Shown here: positions 6,090-9,682 of the stretch, in pieces | Layout: each line of letters starts with the position of its first letter | Numbering within the stretch: position 1 is the stretch's first letter | From: an uncultured Halomicronema sp. | GTDB taxonomy: Bacteria > Cyanobacteriota > Cyanobacteriia > Phormidesmidales > Phormidesmidaceae | NCBI GenBank assembly: GCA_937897665.1 | Contig: CALCPB010000940.1 | Coordinates: forward strand, 1-9,682 | Reading direction: 5' to 3' | Length of the DNA stretch: 9,682 bases | Made by a program: the position numbers and the translations under genes | Notes under the pieces: generated by a model | Seen by the model: only the letters and a program-made list of their open reading frames with translations | Database searches by the model: none | What the model was told of the DNA's origin: nothing

Positions 6090-6561
6090 CATCCCAAGCG
6101 CCCGCATTAGCAATGCCATACTGCTGTCGGAGCGTATCGAGATCTTGATCTAGCACCGTTGCGGGGTCAATATAGGCGTCGATCGCAGGCCGAACGGTTA
6201 ACCCCTGGCGCACGCCAGTGATGTAAAAGCGCAGAATTTCGTCAGGGCGATACACGGTGGCACTGCCCACGGTTTGATGCCAGCAGGCGCGCCAGAGCAC
6301 TTCGACTAAAACACCCAAACTCTGTAGGTAGTAGGTCCAGGGGCGGCGGCGGGTCAGCGCCGTGAGCAGGAAGCCGATCAGGCGCATCTCGTCATCGATC
6401 GCGGTGCTGTAGCCAGTCACCACATGCATAATGTCGTGGCGCTGCAGGTCGCGCCAGGGCACGTTGATCCAGCCCACTTGCAGGTCGCGATCGCGCACAA
6501 AATCCGGATTCTGGGTGTAGTAGCGCTCTAGTCCCTGCCGCAAAGTTTGTGAACGGGTCAT
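6085..6561 (-). CDS. Coq4-like protein with intact HDxxH-x11-E motif
   Basis: 158 residues. H42, D43, H46 and E58 form HDIMH followed by exactly 11 residues and Glu, the metal-ligand signature of Coq4. The HVVTGY context (46-51) also fits. Coq4 acts in ubiquinone synthesis, where it organises the Coq enzyme complex and has been reported to carry out oxidative decarboxylation of the ring C1 carboxylate. Cyanobacteria make plastoquinone by another route, and this copy sits in a ketosynthase operon, so a specialised role is more likely than ubiquinone synthesis. It is shorter than eukaryotic Coq4. The ATG at 6561 overlaps the upstream stop as ATGA, so its translation is coupled to the 305-residue protein. 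A hydrophobic stretch at about 76-92 may contact a membrane or lipid. The fold call rests on the motif; the reaction is inference. Confidence 0.75.
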   Translation of the reverse strand: MTRSQTLRQGLERYYTQNPDFVRDRDLQVGWINVPWRDLQRHDIMHVVTGYSTAIDDEMRLIGFLLTALTRRRPWTYYLQSLGVLVEVLWRACWHQTVGSATVYRPDEILRFYITGVRQGLTVRPAIDAYIDPATVLDQDLDTLRQQYGIANAGAWDV

Positions 6562-7475
6562 GGCGTTGAGTCCTGAGCATACTGTCGATTGAGGGGTGGC
6601 GCGATCGCTGCGGTCTGGGCCGCCGCCTGCAGTTCTAAATAACGATGCAGATACTCCGACAGCAGCCCATGCAGCAGTAGATTGTGCGCTGCACCAAACG
6701 GACTGTTCGGCGCCAGGGGATGACGGTTGGTCACTGTGTGATTCCAGCGGTAGTCGCCGGTGAGCTGGCTAAAATACAGCGCGAAGCTCTCGTCAAACTG
6801 TAGCGACAGCACCGCTCGCTGAAACTCGTCGCTGGTAACAAACAGGGAGTAGCAAATTTTGAACAACTCCAGCGCTGACTCCATATCCAGCACTTGCAAC
6901 CAGCCGCGTTGGGTCACGTCCACGTCAATCTCTAACGGTCGCAGACCGCTGTAGTCAATCCCCCGCGATTGCACCTCCTCCAGCCAATGAGGGAATCTTT
7001 GCTGGGCTTGGTGATAATCCAGCACGAAGTTATAGAGGTTGATGTCGTGCTCTAAAAACGCATTCGCGCCCAAATCTTCCACCGTGCGCGGATAAAGGCT
7101 AGAGCGGGCGATCGCCGGATCGGGGCCATTGTCGATTAAAAAATTGACGATGTTAGAGCCGATCGCCAAGTGACGCACGATCAGATGGCACGCCTCAGGG
7201 GTGGTGAAAGTCTTGAGAAACCAGACGGCCAAGCCATGCATCAACCGGTACGAACGAAACTGAAAGGGCAGCAGCCGCTTCACGGTCATAATCGCGGCCA
7301 TGCTGACGTTGGCGACGACCTTGATCGGCATCAGTAAATAGTTGCGCGACCAGCTCTGCAAGTCTTTAATCATGTAGGCTTTGGCCGTCGGGTCAACCGG
7401 AATCGCGGCATCAAAGTACAGCGCATCCCAATAGTTCGGGTCTTGGCGATCGCGCGGGTGGGGCATGTAGGTCAT
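6558..7475 (-). CDS. Conserved-looking protein of unknown function, 305 aa, middle gene of the operon
   Basis: I do not recognise the family. The protein is mainly helical by composition. It has an amphipathic to hydrophobic segment at 47-70 (LLMPIKVVANVSMAAIM), a His/Glu cluster at 94-102 (E94, H97, H102), FLEHDINLYNF at 140-150, an acidic IDVDV at 183-187, and a C-terminal helix rich in possible metal ligands (H264, H269, E274, H277). These could suit a metal-binding helical bundle, but no signature is complete. No signal peptide is seen. Its ATG at 7475 overlaps the ketosynthase fusion stop by four bases and its own stop overlaps the Coq4-like start the same way, so all three are probably made together. 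It may be a partner, scaffold or further enzyme of the same pathway. The last 20 residues are Ala/Pro/Gln-rich and likely unstructured. Confidence 0.8.
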   Translation of the reverse strand: MTYMPHPRDRQDPNYWDALYFDAAIPVDPTAKAYMIKDLQSWSRNYLLMPIKVVANVSMAAIMTVKRLLPFQFRSYRLMHGLAVWFLKTFTTPEACHLIVRHLAIGSNIVNFLIDNGPDPAIARSSLYPRTVEDLGANAFLEHDINLYNFVLDYHQAQQRFPHWLEEVQSRGIDYSGLRPLEIDVDVTQRGWLQVLDMESALELFKICYSLFVTSDEFQRAVLSLQFDESFALYFSQLTGDYRWNHTVTNRHPLAPNSPFGAAHNLLLHGLLSEYLHRYLELQAAAQTAAIAPPLNRQYAQDSTP

Positions 7476-9508
7476 CGGTCGATCTCCTCTAGTTGCAGGC
7501 GATATAGGCGGGCGGTGGTCTGTGCCGTTTTGACAATGCGGGCGGCGATCGCGGGCGTCATCCAGTCAGCATTGAGAAACGTATCGAGCTTTTGCGTGTG
7601 GGCCTCGTCGTTTTCGCCGTGGTAGGTCAAAAACGAAACCTGGGTTTTATCCAGCGCCAGAGTTTGCTGAATTTGAGTCGCCCACTGGCCCGCCATGCGG
7701 TTACCCAATCCTTCAATCACAAAGATGCTGCCCAGTAAATCAATCGGATTTTCGCCCGAGGCGCGCTGAAAGATATAGGCCGATAGCGCTTCTGAGCCGA
7801 TATTTTGCTCTGCGGTCAAAATCTCATCGAGCAGCCCGCCCACTGAGACGTAGTCACGCTCGAGCATTTGAAAGTCGCGGTGCTCGTCACGGGCGTGGGT
7901 GATGAGGTGCGATCGCAGCGCAAAGTCTGTCATGTTCGAGGCGGCGCGCGTAATCCATCGAGCCCCGTCTACAACTTGGGGACGCAGGTTCCGCAGTAGG
8001 GCTTTGTAATCCTCTAGGGTGAAGTTGCCTTGGTAGAGCCGCTGAATAATCGGCACCGATCGCAGTTCGCGTTCAAAGGTCAGCCACACCAGCATCAACT
8101 GCCGTAGCAGCTCGGCAGAGACGGTCAGGTCAGCAGACGCGGGCAGCTCTGGGGAGATTGCGAGGTCTGGGGTCGCAGAGGGAACTGGAGCAACAGCCGG
8201 AGCTGGAGCGTTGACGAGATCTACAGAGGTGGCAGTTGAATTTACGGATGGCAGCGGTGCAGCGGCCGGTGCAGCCAGTGGTGTTTGAACCTGAACGGAT
8301 GATTGACTCCAGGCTGAAGCCTGGTCTGGCGCGGTACCATCCACTACGGTCAGCATCAAGTAGGCCGTGGTGAAGCGACCACTCTCCGGGACAAAACAAA
8401 AGATCTTTTGCCCTGGCTGTAACTTGCCCGAGTTGAACAGCTCTTCCAGCATCAGGTAAATCGAAGCGCAGCCAGTGTTGCCTCGGGTATAGAGGTTGGT
8501 GAACCACTTTTCCTCAGGAATCATGCAGCCCGCTTTTTCCAACAGGTCGATGATTTGGCTGCGAAAAAAGTGCGACGAGTAGTGACACAAGAGCCAATCC
8601 ACCTCGTCCGGACGCACGCGACCGGCTTCAATCAGCCGCAGCCAACCTTCTACCCCCAGCTGTACCACCTTGTCTAACAGGCGAATGTTTTGCCGCAGAT
8701 CGATCGCGCCCTGCTGGGCCGCCGCCGCCTGCGAAGGAAAGTCCATCCAGCTCTTTAAGGTCTCAGGATGCTCGACTCCGGCATACATGCACACTGGATG
8801 CGCGTTGGCATGGGAGATGGACTCAATCCACTCGACTTTGAGGCTGAGACCATGGGCCGCCGGGCGATCGCTGACCACACAGGCCCCCGCGCCGTCCGAC
8901 AGCATCCACCGCAAAAACTCCGTATCAAAAGACAGACTGTCGCCTGCTTGGAGGGCCGTTTCGGCTTCAAAGCGAGTGTGCTTAAACAGGCGAGACGCCA
9001 ACTCCGAGGCGACGGCGATCGCCGTTTGCTTCTGCCCTAACTGCACTTGCGAGGCCGCGTATTTCAAGGCAGCGACACCAGCACAGCACACACCTTGGTG
9101 CGAAGTCGCTTCCAACGGGGCCAGTTCTGGCAGTTCGCCATGCACCATACTGGCGAAGCCAGGCACCAGCAGATCGGGCCAGGTGGTGCCACAGGCCAGC
9201 AGATCAATCGCCCGAGGATTGAGTTGCGCTTGGGCCAGGACATCGCGCACAGCGGCGGCCGCCATTTGACTATTACTGATTGTGGTTTGCTGCTGACGAT
9301 CGAGAGCGTAGTAACGCTGCTGAATGCCGTTGCTTTTAAGAATGCGATTCTTGACGCGAGAGGGGCGATCGCCCACTCTACCGAGATACTCTTCCATCTC
9401 ATCGTTAGCAATGGGCTCACCCGGCAAATACTTGCCGATGTGAGTGATAAACGCCGAGTGATTGCTCGCCGCAGGGGGGATGGCAGATTGGAGAGAGAAC
9501 GGTGGCAT
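7472..9508 (-). CDS. Ketosynthase III (FabH-like) fused to a heme-oxygenase-like diiron oxidase domain
   Basis: 678 residues. Residues 18-392 are a thiolase-fold ketosynthase III. The nucleophile is C142 in SHQGVCCAGVAALKY, H309 lies in LLCHYSSHFF, and N344 lies in TRGNTGCAS, giving the Cys-His-Asn triad. LVPGFASMVHGEL (113-125) recalls the DarB/StlD-type group that makes cyclohexanedione or resorcinol precursors, more than housekeeping FabH. Residues 395-463 are an Ala/Pro/Ser/Val linker. Residues 466-678 form an all-helical heme-oxygenase-like domain related to TenA/PqqC/CADD/UndA enzymes. Candidate metal ligands are the acidic pair D541/E542 with H543, then E599 (FVIEGLG), then H630-x3-D634-x2-H637. 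The HxxxDxxH spacing matches CADD. Such domains bind two irons and use O2 to oxidise or cleave acyl chains and amines. Start: ATG at 9508 with AGGAGG 7 nt upstream. First gene of the operon. Substrate unknown; a free-standing acyl substrate or acyl carrier partner must come from elsewhere, as none is encoded nearby. Confidence 0.85.
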   Translation of the reverse strand: MPPFSLQSAIPPAASNHSAFITHIGKYLPGEPIANDEMEEYLGRVGDRPSRVKNRILKSNGIQQRYYALDRQQQTTISNSQMAAAAVRDVLAQAQLNPRAIDLLACGTTWPDLLVPGFASMVHGELPELAPLEATSHQGVCCAGVAALKYAASQVQLGQKQTAIAVASELASRLFKHTRFEAETALQAGDSLSFDTEFLRWMLSDGAGACVVSDRPAAHGLSLKVEWIESISHANAHPVCMYAGVEHPETLKSWMDFPSQAAAAQQGAIDLRQNIRLLDKVVQLGVEGWLRLIEAGRVRPDEVDWLLCHYSSHFFRSQIIDLLEKAGCMIPEEKWFTNLYTRGNTGCASIYLMLEELFNSGKLQPGQKIFCFVPESGRFTTAYLMLTVVDGTAPDQASAWSQSSVQVQTPLAAPAAAPLPSVNSTATSVDLVNAPAPAVAPVPSATPDLAISPELPASADLTVSAELLRQLMLVWLTFERELRSVPIIQRLYQGNFTLEDYKALLRNLRPQVVDGARWITRAASNMTDFALRSHLITHARDEHRDFQMLERDYVSVGGLLDEILTAEQNIGSEALSAYIFQRASGENPIDLLGSIFVIEGLGNRMAGQWATQIQQTLALDKTQVSFLTYHGENDEAHTQKLDTFLNADWMTPAIAARIVKTAQTTARLYRLQLEEIDR

Positions 9509-9515
9509 GACATAG

Positions 9516-9521
9516 CCTCCT
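9516..9521 (-). promoter_or_regulatory. Consensus ribosome binding site of the ketosynthase-oxidase operon
   Basis: AGGAGG on the minus strand, 7 nt before the ATG at 9508. It is the strongest ribosome site in the window together with that of the YiaA-like gene. It excludes the overlapping out-of-frame ATG at 9512. It suggests the operon is translated efficiently when transcribed. Confidence 0.7.
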
Positions 9522-9558
9522 GTAGAAAAGTACGGTCTTGTTCGCTGCTGTTAGTCGC

Positions 9559-9588
9559 ATTCTCCGCATTCGCTCTCTGCATTGCCAA
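9559..9588 (-). promoter_or_regulatory. Candidate sigma-70-type promoter of the operon
   Basis: On the minus strand, TTGGCA (9583-9588, 5 of 6 to consensus) is followed after 18 nt by GAGAAT (9559-9564, 4 of 6). Transcription would start near 9550 and leave a leader of about 40 nt with AGGAGG near its end. The -10 box lies in a 9-bp direct repeat, CGCATTCTC/CGCATTCGC (9556-9573, plus strand). The match is moderate; other placements are possible. Confidence 0.35.
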
Positions 9589-9631
9589 TGAGTAAGCGGC
9601 AGATCTAAGCAGCTCAAAGCAGGCCGTCGCA

Positions 9632-9668
9632 GCACTACGAAGTAGATCGAAGTAGTGCGAAGTATTTG
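9632..9668. promoter_or_regulatory. Inverted repeat with three phased decamers, possible operator upstream of the operon
   Basis: Perfect 7-bp arms GCACTAC (9632-9638) and GTAGTGC (9652-9658) are spaced 13 nt apart. Overlapping them, CGAAGTA starts at 9639, 9649 and 9659, giving three units of exactly 10 bp, one helical turn. The site lies 44-80 bp upstream of the candidate -35 box, where an activator would bind. It could instead be a terminator relic of a gene to the right, but no T-run follows. Confidence 0.4.
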
Positions 9669-9682
9669 TCATCCAGGTTGCT

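Noticed and set aside
9064..9672. 202-codon minus-strand frame overlapping the ketosynthase start
   Set aside because: Shadow frame of the ketosynthase coding sequence, whose own frame has the triad motifs and a consensus ribosome site.

Overview
The window is bacterial and very probably from a filamentous cyanobacterium. The octamer GCGATCGC (HIP1) is scattered through the right two thirds (about 16 copies by eye between 3330 and 9480), short heptamer and AT-rich repeats fill the gaps between genes, and the gene types (YiaA-like protein, TtcA, Sulfotransfer_3-type enzyme) fit. Every convincing gene lies on the minus strand, so the window reads right to left.

Right part (9682 to 6085): a short regulatory region holds a 7-bp inverted repeat, three helically phased decamers, a candidate promoter and a perfect AGGAGG. 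It precedes a three-gene, translationally coupled unit with ATGA overlaps at both junctions. The first gene is a fusion of a FabH-like ketosynthase III and a C-terminal heme-oxygenase-like (CADD/UndA-type) diiron oxidase domain, joined by an Ala/Pro linker. The second encodes a 305-residue protein I cannot assign. The third is a small Coq4-like protein with the complete HDxxH-x11-E metal motif. Together they look like a compact pathway that builds a C-C bond and then oxidises or decarboxylates the product. I do not recognise this combination as a described system; it is the best candidate for something new here.

Middle (6084 to 3284): after a repeat-containing gap come a PAPS-dependent sulfotransferase, a four-helix YiaA/YiaB-type membrane protein, and a ttcA homologue (tRNA 2-thiocytidine synthesis). 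The ttcA frame is open, but about 25 codons are missing compared with the family, including most of the SGGKDS ATP-pyrophosphatase loop. The apparent junction sits on a HIP1 octamer.

Gap (3283 to 2246): about 1 kb without a convincing gene. It holds an 11-bp imperfect hairpin, a palindrome and one doubtful 41-residue ORF. HIP1 is absent.

Left part (2245 to 1): the first 748 codons of a large modular surface or secreted protein that runs off the window. It has two copies of a 120-residue beta-sandwich-type domain (67% identical by hand count), a nucleoside-hydrolase-like domain and a carbohydrate-binding-like domain, all strung on three Asp-Pro repeat linkers. It shows no N-terminal signal peptide, which would suit type I secretion through a C-terminus outside the window. 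This part and the gap are almost free of HIP1 and may have been acquired.
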